Shown here: one piece after another, positions 16,756 to 25,354 of the stretch
Numbering within the stretch: position 1 is the stretch's first letter
How the letters are laid out: every line of letters starts with the position of its first letter
Source of the DNA: Desulfovibrionaceae bacterium
GTDB taxonomy: Bacteria; Desulfobacterota; Desulfovibrionia; Desulfovibrionales; Desulfovibrionaceae
Direction of reading: 5' to 3'
Assembly: GCA_015709205.1 (NCBI GenBank)
Contig: JACCQO010000023.1
Coordinates: 1 to 52,765, forward strand
Length of the DNA stretch: 52,765 bases
Position numbers and translations under genes: made by a program
The notes under the pieces: generated by a model
What the model was told of the DNA's origin: nothing
The model's input: the letters and a program-made list of their open reading frames with translations, nothing else
Databases searched by the model: none

Positions 16756-18032
16756 CAGGCGTTCTCCCCGGCGAGTTCCCCGCGCAGCCCGTGCACCTTG
16801 CGCACGGCCTCCACGAGCAGCTCCGTGTCCGCGTCGGTGAACAGGTTGGCGCAGGGCTCGAAGCAGACGAGTTCCTGGAAGTGCATGCGCTCGCACACCG
16901 GGCAGATGCCGCGCGAGTAGTCCACGTGCGGGGCGAGGTCGAAGGGGTAGCCGCGCCCGCCGATGGCGATCCTGCGCTGGAACAGCGGCAGCAGGTACAG
17001 GGGCCGCACGTAGCCGGTGAAGTGCGGGAACCCCTCGGCCGCCAGCGCCTTGCAGAACGCCGCGCGGCTCACGCCCAGCCGCTTTTCGTCGCAGCGCATG
17101 GCCCAGACGTAGTAGACGTGGCGGCAGCCCGGGCGCACCGCGGGCACGGTGAGGCCTTCCAGCCCCTCCAGCCCCCGGCTCAGCCCCTCGGCCACGCGTC
17201 GGCGCGCGGCCACGTGCTCCTCCACCCGGTCGAGCTGCGCCAGGCCGATGGCCGCCTGCAGCTCGGTCAGCCGGAGGTTGAGGCCCACCATGTCGGCGAT
17301 ATTCTCCATCTCCACGGCTTCGACCACGTTTTCGCCGTGGTTGCGGATCATCTGCATGCGCTGCGCGAGATCCTTGTCCGCGGTCACGCACACGCCGCCC
17401 TCGCCGGTGTGGATGTGCTTGTGGAAGTTCAGGCTGGCCACGCCGATGTGGCCCACGTTGCCCGTGTGGACGCCGTTCTCCTCGGCCAGGGGGGCCTGGG
17501 CGTTGTCCTCGATGAGCACGAGCCCCTTTTCGTCGGCCAGGGCGCGCAGTTCGCGCAGCCGCCCGGGGTGGCCGAAGAGGTTCACCACGACGATGGCCCG
17601 GGTCCTATCCGTGATGGCCCGGCGCACCTTGTCGGGGTCCAGGCAGAAGGTCTCGGGCTCGATGTCCACGAACACGGGCACGGCCCCGTAGAACAGCGGC
17701 GTGGCGACCGTGGCGGACATGGTGTAGGGCGGGACGATGACCTCGTCGCCCGGGCCGATCCCGACCGCGCCCAGGGCCGCGAGGAGCCCGGACGTGGCCG
17801 AGTTGACGCTGACGGCGTAGGGGGCCTTGAACAGCTCGGCCCAGGCGGCCTCGAACCGCCGGACCTGCTCGCCGCCCCAGAACTCGTCGGACCAGCTGCC
17901 GTAGAACCCGGACAGCACGCCGCTGCGCACCACGCCGACGACCGCCTCCTCCTCGGCCCGGCCCATGGACGGGTAGGGCGGGAAGGGCTTGGAGATGACG
18001 GGTTTTCCACCGTGAAGGGCCAAACGTGTCAT
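16755..18032 (-). CDS. DegT/DnrJ/EryC1/StrS aminotransferase (PLP)
   Basis: 425 residues; GAGG precedes the ATG. Fold type I sugar aminotransferase: GDEVIVPPYTMSAT, IEDNAQA and the pyridoxal-phosphate lysine in LNFHKHIHTGEGG (Lys205). Slightly longer than the typical 370-390 residues because of a C-terminal segment with a C-P-V-C motif and two further cysteines (about residues 385-405). It would transfer an amino group from glutamate to a keto sugar, ahead of acylation or amidination. It begins a run of four tightly coupled genes ending at 13830. Confidence 0.88.
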   Translation of the reverse strand: MTRLALHGGKPVISKPFPPYPSMGRAEEEAVVGVVRSGVLSGFYGSWSDEFWGGEQVRRFEAAWAELFKAPYAVSVNSATSGLLAALGAVGIGPGDEVIVPPYTMSATVATPLFYGAVPVFVDIEPETFCLDPDKVRRAITDRTRAIVVVNLFGHPGRLRELRALADEKGLVLIEDNAQAPLAEENGVHTGNVGHIGVASLNFHKHIHTGEGGVCVTADKDLAQRMQMIRNHGENVVEAVEMENIADMVGLNLRLTELQAAIGLAQLDRVEEHVAARRRVAEGLSRGLEGLEGLTVPAVRPGCRHVYYVWAMRCDEKRLGVSRAAFCKALAAEGFPHFTGYVRPLYLLPLFQRRIAIGGRGYPFDLAPHVDYSRGICPVCERMHFQELVCFEPCANLFTDADTELLVEAVRKVHGLRGELAGENA

Positions 18033-18071
18033 GGCGACCTCGCTTCCTTGTGCCGGGGCGTGCCCGCGGCC

Positions 18072-18935
18072 TCAGCGCATCTGGTTGATGTAGTAGGCGC
18101 TTTCCCTGTGCCAGCGCTCGAAGAAGGAATAGACCTCGACGAAGTGGTCGCCCTTCCAGGGAATCGCCTCGCCGCCTTCCTGCTTCTGGCCGATCACGCA
18201 GAGGTAGTCCGTGTCGTGGTACCGGTTGATGGCCACGGTCTTGAAGCCGGCGATGGCCAGCAGCCCCTGCAGGGTGTTGGCGGAGAAGCGGAAGCAGTGG
18301 GTGTCCGCCGGGTTGGGGCCGAGGTAGTCCCACATGGTCTTCTTGAAGGGCACGAGGATGCGGCTGCCCGTGGCCACGACCACGTGCCCGCCGGGCTTGA
18401 GCAGGTCGTGCGCGGCCTTGAGCATGTCCGTGCAGGAGTAGCAGTTCTCCAGGGTCCAGAGGATCGTGGCCACGTCGTAGCGCTCGGTCCGTCCGGCGGC
18501 CATGAACTGCTCGATGGTGCCGCAGAAGCAGTCCAGGCCGGAGCCGGACATGTCCTCGCAGTTCTTGGAGGAAGGCTCGACGCCGAAGGGCGCGGCCCCG
18601 TATTCCTTGAGGATGTCGAGGAACTGTCCCTCGCCGGCGCCGATGTCGAGCACGCTCTTGTTCTTGAGGTCGATCTTGATGTCGGTGAAGTCGGCCGCGT
18701 AGCGCTGGCGCGCGACCACGGCGGGGATGCGCGCGGTGTATTCGTTGCCGTAGAGGTCGTCGGACCAGGCCTTGGCGATGTCCTCGGCGCTGCGGCGGTA
18801 CTTGACGTAGACGAAGCCGCACTGCCGGCAGATGTGGATGGGCTGGTCGTTGTTGTACAGGCGGCAGTGGGGCATCTCCACGGCCTCGGTGGCGCCGCAC
18901 AGGTCGCAGGGGCATTCCATGTAGTTCGCGCTCAT
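18072..18935 (-). CDS. SAM-dependent methyltransferase with N-terminal zinc-ribbon
   Basis: 287 residues. The ATG at 18935 is chosen over 18950 because the bases between them form its ribosome site (AGGAGA). The N terminus has two cysteine pairs, C-P-C-D-L-C and C-R-Q-C, a zinc ribbon. The methyltransferase core follows: VLDIGAGEGQFLDIL motif I and LWTLENCYSC at motif IV. Genes of this shape (zinc ribbon plus methyltransferase) are frequent in polysaccharide clusters, including C-methyl- and keto-sugar pathways. It is 11 bases downstream of the amidotransferase. Confidence 0.8.
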   Translation of the reverse strand: MSANYMECPCDLCGATEAVEMPHCRLYNNDQPIHICRQCGFVYVKYRRSAEDIAKAWSDDLYGNEYTARIPAVVARQRYAADFTDIKIDLKNKSVLDIGAGEGQFLDILKEYGAAPFGVEPSSKNCEDMSGSGLDCFCGTIEQFMAAGRTERYDVATILWTLENCYSCTDMLKAAHDLLKPGGHVVVATGSRILVPFKKTMWDYLGPNPADTHCFRFSANTLQGLLAIAGFKTVAINRYHDTDYLCVIGQKQEGGEAIPWKGDHFVEVYSFFERWHRESAYYINQMR

Positions 18936-18946
18936 CGTCGGTCTCC

Positions 18947-20107
18947 TCATTTTTCGGGCAGGGGGAAGCGCAGCTTCCATCCGCCGCCGTCCCGGTCCCA
19001 GATTTCGGGGTTGCGGTGCTTGTCCACCACCTTTTGGAATTCGTCCTCGGTCATGTCCAGGTATTCGAGCACCTCGTCCAGGTGCTCGTCCGGAAACTCG
19101 CCGTCGTACTTGCGGGCCAGCTCCAGCGCCTCGTCCCGGCCCATGTGCCCGTTCTGGATCAGCCTGGACGCGTCGCGCACGGCGCGGCCGAATCCGAACT
19201 TGATGAACTGCATGTAGTAGTAGAGCGGGTCCATCTTGTCGTCGAGGCTGTCGAAGTTGGTGAACGTGCCCGTGGTGCGGCCGCGCGGGTTGATGTGGAA
19301 GTCGATCTTGTCCTTGATGTACTCGTAGTTCTCGAACATGCTCCACTTGTGGAAGTAGGCGAAGTAGTAGGCCGTGACGCTCTTTTCCGCCAGCTGGGCC
19401 GCGGAGGGGTAGAGGTAGGTCTGCAGGTCGCTCACGGAGATCCTGCTGTCCACCCAGTTCCTGGGGTCGTCGCCGATCTGGTGTTCGATGACCTCGGTGA
19501 AGTCCCGGCGCTTGGCCGAGTCCTCGTGCAGCACGCGACCCCCGTATTCGCTTTCGCCGTGCTCGGCGTAGAAGACCAGGGGGATGGCGTGGCGCACCGC
19601 CGTCTGCACCGGCGCGGCGTTGATGCCCGCGTCCCAGGCGACTTTTGGGTTGCCGCGCTCGATGAAGAAGCGCTTGGCCAGCCTGCGGTGGGCCTTCTGG
19701 TTGGAGCGGATCATGACGTGGTCGAACCCGGCGCGGATCAGCGCCTCGCGGTTGTGCTCGCCCACCTCGTTGGGGATCATCGGCGAATAGGTGACCAGCA
19801 GCGGGTTGAGGCCGTACTCGTACTTGAGGCGGTAGGCGATGGAGCTGGAGTCCTTGCCGCCGCTCCAGGGCACCACGCAGTCCCAGGAGCCGTCCCTGGC
19901 GCGGTACTTGTCCACGATTTCCAGGAACTCCTTCCTGCGGGCCTCCCAGTCGATCTGCTCCTGCTTGGCGTCCGCGTGGCGGCAGGCGTTGCACACGCCC
20001 TCGTCGTCGAACATGATCCGCGGGCGCGAACTGGGCATCAGGCAGCGCTTGCAGTAGATGATCTCCCTGCCGCGCTTGGTCAGGTTGCTGTCGGGAATGT
20101 AGACCAT
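18947..20107 (-). CDS. N-acetyl sugar amidotransferase (WbpG/PseA family)
   Basis: 386 residues; GGAG lies five bases upstream of the ATG. An N-terminal zinc finger (C19, C22, C39, C42) precedes the ATP-pyrophosphatase loop SGGKDSS (82-88). These enzymes, with ammonia supplied by HisH/HisF partners, turn an N-acetyl group of a sugar into an acetamidino group, as in Pse5Ac7Am of Campylobacter and in Pseudomonas O-antigen sugars. Both partners are encoded directly upstream in the same operon, and a NeuB-type synthase is next, so a modified nonulosonic acid is a plausible product. Confidence 0.88.
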   Translation of the reverse strand: MVYIPDSNLTKRGREIIYCKRCLMPSSRPRIMFDDEGVCNACRHADAKQEQIDWEARRKEFLEIVDKYRARDGSWDCVVPWSGGKDSSSIAYRLKYEYGLNPLLVTYSPMIPNEVGEHNREALIRAGFDHVMIRSNQKAHRRLAKRFFIERGNPKVAWDAGINAAPVQTAVRHAIPLVFYAEHGESEYGGRVLHEDSAKRRDFTEVIEHQIGDDPRNWVDSRISVSDLQTYLYPSAAQLAEKSVTAYYFAYFHKWSMFENYEYIKDKIDFHINPRGRTTGTFTNFDSLDDKMDPLYYYMQFIKFGFGRAVRDASRLIQNGHMGRDEALELARKYDGEFPDEHLDEVLEYLDMTEDEFQKVVDKHRNPEIWDRDGGGWKLRFPLPEK

Positions 20108-20140
20108 GGTGTCTCCGCTACGGGGTCGTGCGCGATGCGG

Positions 20141-20914
20141 TCATCGCGCGTTGTCGTCCTCGTCCTCTTCCATGCGCACCTCCACGCCGGCTTCGTGCAG
20201 GAAGCGTTTGGCGCTGAAGATGCTCGTTTCCGTGAAGTGGTAGATGTTCGTGGTGCAGGCCGCCTGGGCGCCGCCGTCCACGATGGCGTCCACGAAGTGC
20301 TGCCAGTTGCCGGCCCCGCTGCAGGCCAGCACCGGGATGGGCACCGCGTCCGAGACCCGGCGCACCAGTTCGATGTCGTAGCCTTCGAGCATGCCGTCGC
20401 GGTCCACGGACTGCAGCAGGATCTCCCCGGCCCCGAGGTCCGCGGCCTGCCTGGCCCAGTCCTCGGGCGTCAGGTCCAGCGCGGTCTTGCCGAAATCCGT
20501 GCACACCGCGTAGCCGCCGTCGGCGGTCCGCTTCGCGTCCACGGACACGACCACGCACTGCGCGCCGTACTGCCGGGCCGCGCGGGTGATGAACGCCGGG
20601 TCGCGCAGGACCGCGGAGTTGACCGCGACCTTGTCCGCGCCCACGCCGAGCAGGGTGGTGAAGTCGTCCAGGTCGCGCACGCCGCCGCCCACGGTCAGGG
20701 GCACGAAGCAGTCGGTGGCGAACCGGGCGACCTGTTCGTAGAAGAGGTCGCGGTCGCCCTCGCCCGGGCGGGAGATGTCCAGCAGCACGACCTCGTCGAT
20801 GGACCAGGCGTCCACGAAATTGAGCGTGTAGCGGTAGTCGGGCACGAAGTTGCGGGTCCGGAACAGGACCCCGTTGTTCAGGGTCAGCACGGTGATCAGG
20901 CGCTTGCGGACCAT
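20141..20914 (-). CDS. HisF-like subunit of a sugar amidotransferase complex
   Basis: 257 residues, a complete HisF (TIM barrel) chain; start ATG 20914. Aligned to the histidine enzyme by position, the first catalytic aspartate is replaced by threonine (Thr11 in LITVLTLNNG), whereas the second, in VVVSVDAK (Asp126), is kept. GGGVR and the phosphate-binding loops are present. Loss of the first aspartate fits a protein that no longer makes imidazole glycerol phosphate but passes ammonia from HisH to the WbpG/PseA enzyme encoded downstream. HisH is only two bases upstream. Confidence 0.88.
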   Translation of the reverse strand: MVRKRLITVLTLNNGVLFRTRNFVPDYRYTLNFVDAWSIDEVVLLDISRPGEGDRDLFYEQVARFATDCFVPLTVGGGVRDLDDFTTLLGVGADKVAVNSAVLRDPAFITRAARQYGAQCVVVSVDAKRTADGGYAVCTDFGKTALDLTPEDWARQAADLGAGEILLQSVDRDGMLEGYDIELVRRVSDAVPIPVLACSGAGNWQHFVDAIVDGGAQAACTTNIYHFTETSIFSAKRFLHEAGVEVRMEEDEDDNAR

Positions 20915-20916
20915 GG

Positions 20917-21528
20917 CTATCCCCGCTCCAGGAAGTTGAGCAGCATCCTCAGCCCGGCCTGCTGGCTCTTTTCCGGGTGGAACTGCGTGCCGTAGATGTT
21001 GTCCCTGCGGATGACCGAGGTGAACCGCCGGCCGTACTCGCACGCGCCCACGGCGATGTCCGGGACGTTGCAGCGCACGTGGTAGCTGTGCACGTAGTAG
21101 AACAGGGCCTTTTCCGGCACCCCGTCGAAGAGCGGGCACGGCGCGAGGCGTTCCAGGTCGTTCCAGCCCACGTGCGGCAGGCGCAGGCCGCCGCCCGGCT
21201 CCAGGCGCAGCACGTCGGCGTCGATCCAGCCGAGCCCCTCGTGCTCGCCGAACTCGCAGCTCGTTTTCGCCAGGAGCTGGAACCCCAGGCAGATGCCCAG
21301 CACGGGCCGTCCCTTTTCGAGCACGAGCTCGCTCAGCGCGTCGGCCAGGCCGCTTTCGCGCAGCAGGCGCATGCCGTCGCCGAAGGCGCCCACCCCGGGC
21401 AGGATGAGCTTGTCCGCGCGCGCCAGTTCCCCGGGATCGGAGCTGATGCGGGGGTCGTAGCCCACCCGCTGCACGGCTCCGGCCACGGAACGCAGATTGC
21501 CGAGTCCGTAGTTGACGATGCCGATCAT
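20917..21528 (-). CDS. HisH-like glutaminase subunit
   Basis: 203 residues, the usual HisH length, starting at ATG 21528 (a GTG two codons earlier is possible). The class I glutamine amidotransferase triad is complete: Cys80 in LGICLGFQ, His184 and Glu186 in QFHPEKS. It should hydrolyse glutamine and feed ammonia to the HisF-like partner. It overlaps the asparagine-synthase-like gene by four bases and is followed by the HisF-like gene and the amidotransferase. Confidence 0.9.
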   Translation of the reverse strand: MIGIVNYGLGNLRSVAGAVQRVGYDPRISSDPGELARADKLILPGVGAFGDGMRLLRESGLADALSELVLEKGRPVLGICLGFQLLAKTSCEFGEHEGLGWIDADVLRLEPGGGLRLPHVGWNDLERLAPCPLFDGVPEKALFYYVHSYHVRCNVPDIAVGACEYGRRFTSVIRRDNIYGTQFHPEKSQQAGLRMLLNFLERG

Positions 21529-23354
21529 GCGTACTCTTCCAGAAAAAGTTTCGCGCCGAGCACGTTGAACAGGAACTTGCTTTCGTGGTTCGGGAAATGC
21601 GGCTCGTCCAGCAGGGCCTGCACGGCGTCGCGGCGCACGTGGTCGTAGAGCGGGCCGTCGGCGAGCAGCATCTCGCGCACCGCCGGGTCCCGCGTGTCCA
21701 GGAGCGAGAGGATGGAGGCGTTGAAGCCCACCTTGCGCGGATTGTCCACCACGGCGTCGGGCGCGATGCCGCGCACGGCCTCGCGCAGCACGGCCTTGGC
21801 GCGGCCGTCGCGGACCAGGTGCCGCGTGGGGATGGTCAGGCTGAACTCGAAGAGCCGCCGGTCCAGGAACGGGGAGCGGTTCTCCAGCGAATAGTACATG
21901 GCGTTGAGGTCGTCCTCGTGGAGGATGACCGGCACCACCTCGTGGAAGAGCTCGTTGAGCATGCGGTTGCGCAGCGGCTCGTCGCAGTAGCGCGTCTCGG
22001 TGAACGGCTCGTCGAAGCCCACCGGGATCCGCCGCCGGAACTCCTCGGCCTCCAGATAGATGTGCCCGCGCTCGTCCGGGTTTTCGATGAACACGTCCGG
22101 GTTCTTCAGGAACGGGTTGCGGACCATGGTGCCGATGCCGCGTTTCCAGTTGGCCAGGGATTCGGCGTGGAGCCCGGCGTCGTTGCGCACCGCGCGCAGG
22201 TAGAAATTGTGGTGGTCGTAGTAGCCGGTGAACAGTTCGTCCGCGGCCGTGCCGCTGACCACGACCTTGTATCCGGCCCGGGCCACGCTGCGCATCAGCA
22301 GCCAATGCACGTAGTAGGAGAGGGTCGCCACCGGGGCGTCGTGGTAGCGCACCAGTTCGCGCAGGTTCTCCAGGAAGCCCGCGGTGTCCAGGGTGATGCC
22401 GGTGTGCCGGATGCCCAGTTCGGCCACGGAGCGGCGCACCAGCTCCGACTCGTCGTAGCGCGCGTCGTCCTCCATGATGGTGAAGCCGTGCACGTCCTGG
22501 CCCAGTTCCCGGCGCGCCATGCTGATGAGCGCGTTGGAGTCCACGCCGCCGCTCATGCAGAAGGCCAGGGGCACGTCCGTGCGCAACCGGATGCGCACGG
22601 CCTCGCGCAGCAGGTCGCGGGTCCGCTCCACGGCCTCCCCGAAGGACATCTCCGCCTCGGCCTGGGCCGGAACGGTCCAGTAGCGTTCGAGCCGCTCGGG
22701 CTCGCCCGGGCGCACGCGCAGCAGGCAGCCGGGCGCCAGCTCGGCCACGTCCTTGAAGAAGGTCTCCCCGGTCTTGTAGAGCGCCTTGTAGCCGTTGATC
22801 AGGAAGCGGTGCAGGTGGTGCAGGTTGGGCTCGGGGCGCGCGCCGCGCAGGGCGGCGACGGCCTTGACCTCGGAGGCGAAGTACAGGCCCTGGTCCGCGC
22901 GCAGCAGATAGAGCGGCTTTTCGCCGAAGCGGTCGCGGCAGAGCAGGAGCGAGCCGTCGCGCGCGTCGTGCAGGGCGAAGGCCCACATGCCCTCCAGCCG
23001 GTCGAGCCCGGCCGCGCCCCACTCGCGCAGGGCGGCCAGGAGCACCTCGGTGTCGCTGGAGGTGGTGAAGCGGCGGCCGAGGCGCTTGAGCTCCTCGCGG
23101 ACCTCGACGTAGTTGTAGATCTCGCCGTTGAAGACCAGGGTGAACGGGTCCTCGGCGTAGGGCTGGTTGGCCCGGTCGCTGAGGTCGATGATCGACAGGC
23201 GCGCGTGCAGGAGCACGGTCCCGTGCCCGTCCGCGGCGGCGTGGGTGAACGTGCCGGAGGCGTCCGGGCCCCGGCGCCGCATGCGCTCGAGGCACTCCCG
23301 GATCCTGTCCCGGTCCGGCGGCGAGGCGCCGATATAGCCCGCGATGCCGCACAC
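21525..23354 (-). CDS. Asparagine-synthase-like amidotransferase (AsnB family)
   Basis: 609 residues. GTG at 23354 is the start because the glutaminase cysteine must be residue 2 (product begins M-C-G-I-A-G) and GGAG lies seven bases upstream. FNGEIYNY, RRRGPDASG and the MSGGVDSN loop are present. Compared with AsnB at 4293 the pyrophosphatase part has VVSGTAADELFTGYY. Members in nonulosonate and capsule loci are thought to amidate acidic sugars; here it sits between NeuB and HisH, pointing to the same sugar. Catalytic residues appear intact. Confidence 0.85.
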   Translation of the reverse strand: MCGIAGYIGASPPDRDRIRECLERMRRRGPDASGTFTHAAADGHGTVLLHARLSIIDLSDRANQPYAEDPFTLVFNGEIYNYVEVREELKRLGRRFTTSSDTEVLLAALREWGAAGLDRLEGMWAFALHDARDGSLLLCRDRFGEKPLYLLRADQGLYFASEVKAVAALRGARPEPNLHHLHRFLINGYKALYKTGETFFKDVAELAPGCLLRVRPGEPERLERYWTVPAQAEAEMSFGEAVERTRDLLREAVRIRLRTDVPLAFCMSGGVDSNALISMARRELGQDVHGFTIMEDDARYDESELVRRSVAELGIRHTGITLDTAGFLENLRELVRYHDAPVATLSYYVHWLLMRSVARAGYKVVVSGTAADELFTGYYDHHNFYLRAVRNDAGLHAESLANWKRGIGTMVRNPFLKNPDVFIENPDERGHIYLEAEEFRRRIPVGFDEPFTETRYCDEPLRNRMLNELFHEVVPVILHEDDLNAMYYSLENRSPFLDRRLFEFSLTIPTRHLVRDGRAKAVLREAVRGIAPDAVVDNPRKVGFNASILSLLDTRDPAVREMLLADGPLYDHVRRDAVQALLDEPHFPNHESKFLFNVLGAKLFLEEYA

Positions 23355-23358
23355 GGCC

Positions 23359-24366
23359 CTACTCCACGTCCTCGGCCAGGATCCTCTGGCCCATGCTCCG
23401 CGCGGCCTTGAGCCGCTTGCCCAGGAGCAGTCCCTCTTCGCCCGGGGCCAGGCCGCCGCCCGGGCGCACCCAGCACAGGTCGTCCATGGAGAGCACGGCG
23501 CCCGCGGCCAGGTCGGCCCCGGCCACGATGGAGCGGCGCATGGCCGCGGTGTTGCCCTTTTCGCAGGCTTGCGGCTCCTTGGACGCGGCCCCCAGCGCGG
23601 ACTCCGCCTCGCGCACGCGGCGCACAAGCAGGGCCAGTTCGTCCGGCGTGGCCGAAAGCTGGTGGTCCCGGAAGTCCGAGTGCTCGTGGTCCAGGGTGAA
23701 GTGCTTTTCCAGGATGCGCGCGCCCACGGCCACGGCGAGCACGGCCGCCTCGATGCCCAGGGTGTGGTCCGAGTAGCCCACGGTCGAAGCCGCGGCCTCC
23801 AGGGCCTTGATGGCCAGCAGGTTGGCCTCCTCGAAGGGGGTCGGATAGCTGGCCACGCAGTGCAGCGCGGCCAGTTCTCCGGCGACGCCCTTGGCGTTCC
23901 AGACCGCCTGGATGCGTTCGCGCGCGCGCAGGACGTCCTCGATGCCCGCCAGGCCGCAGGAGAGGATGATCGGCTTGCCGGTGGCGGCCACGGCCTCCAT
24001 CAGCGGATAGAAGGTGTTGTCGCCGGAGGCGATCTTGTAGGCCGGGACCAGCGGGGCGAGCATCTGCACGCTGCCCAGGTCGAAGGGCGTGGAGAGGAAC
24101 ATCGTTCCGGCGCGTCCGGCCTCCTCGGCCAGTTCCGCGAACTGGTCGGGCGAAAAGCTGAAGCGCTCCATCATGGCCAGGCGCGCGGTCTGGTCGGGAG
24201 CCACGAACTTGCGGGGCACGATGGTCTGGAACTTGACGGCGTCCGCCCCGGACCCGGCCGCGGCATGGATGAGTTCCTTGGCCAGGGCCAGGTCGCCTTC
24301 GTGGTTGTTGCCGATTTCCGCGATCACGAGGACGCGGTCCCGGGTGTCGAAGCTGCCTATGCGCAT
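23359..24366 (-). CDS. neuB: N-acetylneuraminate/legionaminate/pseudaminate synthase family protein
   Basis: 335 residues, the normal length for NeuB/LegI/PseI. A TIM barrel with VIAEIGNNHEGD at the start, VKFQT, YKIASGD and the GYSDHT motif binds phosphoenolpyruvate and the N-acyl mannosamine-like substrate; the last 55 residues (from about 280) form the SAF antifreeze-like domain that closes the active site. It condenses PEP with a 6-carbon amino sugar to a nine-carbon acidic sugar. Which one cannot be told: no NeuC/LegG hydrolase and no clear CMP-sialate synthase other than the SpsF-like proteins is in the window. Confidence 0.88.
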   Translation of the reverse strand: MRIGSFDTRDRVLVIAEIGNNHEGDLALAKELIHAAAGSGADAVKFQTIVPRKFVAPDQTARLAMMERFSFSPDQFAELAEEAGRAGTMFLSTPFDLGSVQMLAPLVPAYKIASGDNTFYPLMEAVAATGKPIILSCGLAGIEDVLRARERIQAVWNAKGVAGELAALHCVASYPTPFEEANLLAIKALEAAASTVGYSDHTLGIEAAVLAVAVGARILEKHFTLDHEHSDFRDHQLSATPDELALLVRRVREAESALGAASKEPQACEKGNTAAMRRSIVAGADLAAGAVLSMDDLCWVRPGGGLAPGEEGLLLGKRLKAARSMGQRILAEDVE

Positions 24367-24370
24367 CCGT

Positions 24371-25312
24371 TCATCCTCTTTCGTACAGGTCCATGACCGC
24401 CTGGCGCACGGTGGCCAGACGGTCGTAGCGTTTCACGGCGTCGGCCAGCGGCTCGCCGGTGTCCTCCAGCACGGCCCGGGTGATCCACAGGCAGCGGTCC
24501 GAGGCGCACACGAGCAGCCGCCCGTCGCGCACGAGATAGATCCGGCCCGGCTCGCCGAAGAAGGCGCTCTCGCGGAGCTGCGTGGCCACGAGCCGGACGC
24601 GGCGGCCCCGGTAGTACGTGAAGGCGCAGGGATAGGGCTCGGTCAGCGCCCGCACGCGGTTGTGGGCCTGTTCGGCCGTGCACTGGTCCCAGAGGATGAG
24701 CCCGTCCTCGGGGAAGCGCATGGGGAAGTAGCGCGCCCGGTCCGCGTCCTGCACCCTGGGGGTCGCGGTGCCCTGCGCCAGGTCCCGCAGCACCCGGCAG
24801 AGCATGTCTGGGAATTCCCGGTCCGCGATGGCGTGCAGGTCCGCGATGGTGTCGTCCGGGCCGATGGGGAAGGTCCGATCCAGGAACACGTCCCCGCTGT
24901 CCACGCCGGGGTCCACGCGGATCACCGAGAGCGAGAAGCTCCGCTCCCCGTTGATCAGGGACCAGTTCATGGGCGAGGAGCCCCGGTATTCCGGCAGCCT
25001 GCCCCCGTGCAGGTTCAGGCACATCACCCTGGGCAGGGCGATGGTGCGCGGGGGGATGATCCTGCCGTAGCCGGCGAGGATGAACAGGTCCGGCTCAAGG
25101 GCGGCCAGGGCCTCGAGCAGCGCGTCGTCGCCCGGGTCGTCGGCGGCCATGGTCCGCAGGCCGTGACCGGCCGCGATCCTCTGCGCCTCGGCGTACCATG
25201 CCGTGGCGGGCTGGTTCTGCAGCACCACGGCGGCCACCGCATGCCCTTCGTCCAGGACGCGCCGCAGGCAGGCGCATCCCCTGCGGCCCTTGAGCCAGAC
25301 CACGATGTTCAT
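24371..25312 (-). CDS. Formyltransferase-family protein, probable sugar N-formyltransferase
   Basis: 313 residues; AAGGGGA is upstream. The formyl-transferase fold is shown by LFILAGYGRIIP, then the catalytic N-x-H and LPEYRGSSPMNW, and the aspartate in VDPGVDSGD. It lacks the length and C-terminal domain expected of a housekeeping methionyl-tRNA formyltransferase and lies inside a glycan operon, so formylation of an amino sugar with 10-formyl-tetrahydrofolate is likelier. The stop is four bases before the synthase start. Confidence 0.82.
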   Translation of the reverse strand: MNIVVWLKGRRGCACLRRVLDEGHAVAAVVLQNQPATAWYAEAQRIAAGHGLRTMAADDPGDDALLEALAALEPDLFILAGYGRIIPPRTIALPRVMCLNLHGGRLPEYRGSSPMNWSLINGERSFSLSVIRVDPGVDSGDVFLDRTFPIGPDDTIADLHAIADREFPDMLCRVLRDLAQGTATPRVQDADRARYFPMRFPEDGLILWDQCTAEQAHNRVRALTEPYPCAFTYYRGRRVRLVATQLRESAFFGEPGRIYLVRDGRLLVCASDRCLWITRAVLEDTGEPLADAVKRYDRLATVRQAVMDLYERG

Positions 25313-25354
25313 TCGTCGTTCCCCTTGCGGGCTTGTCGTCGGGTCCGGGCGCGG

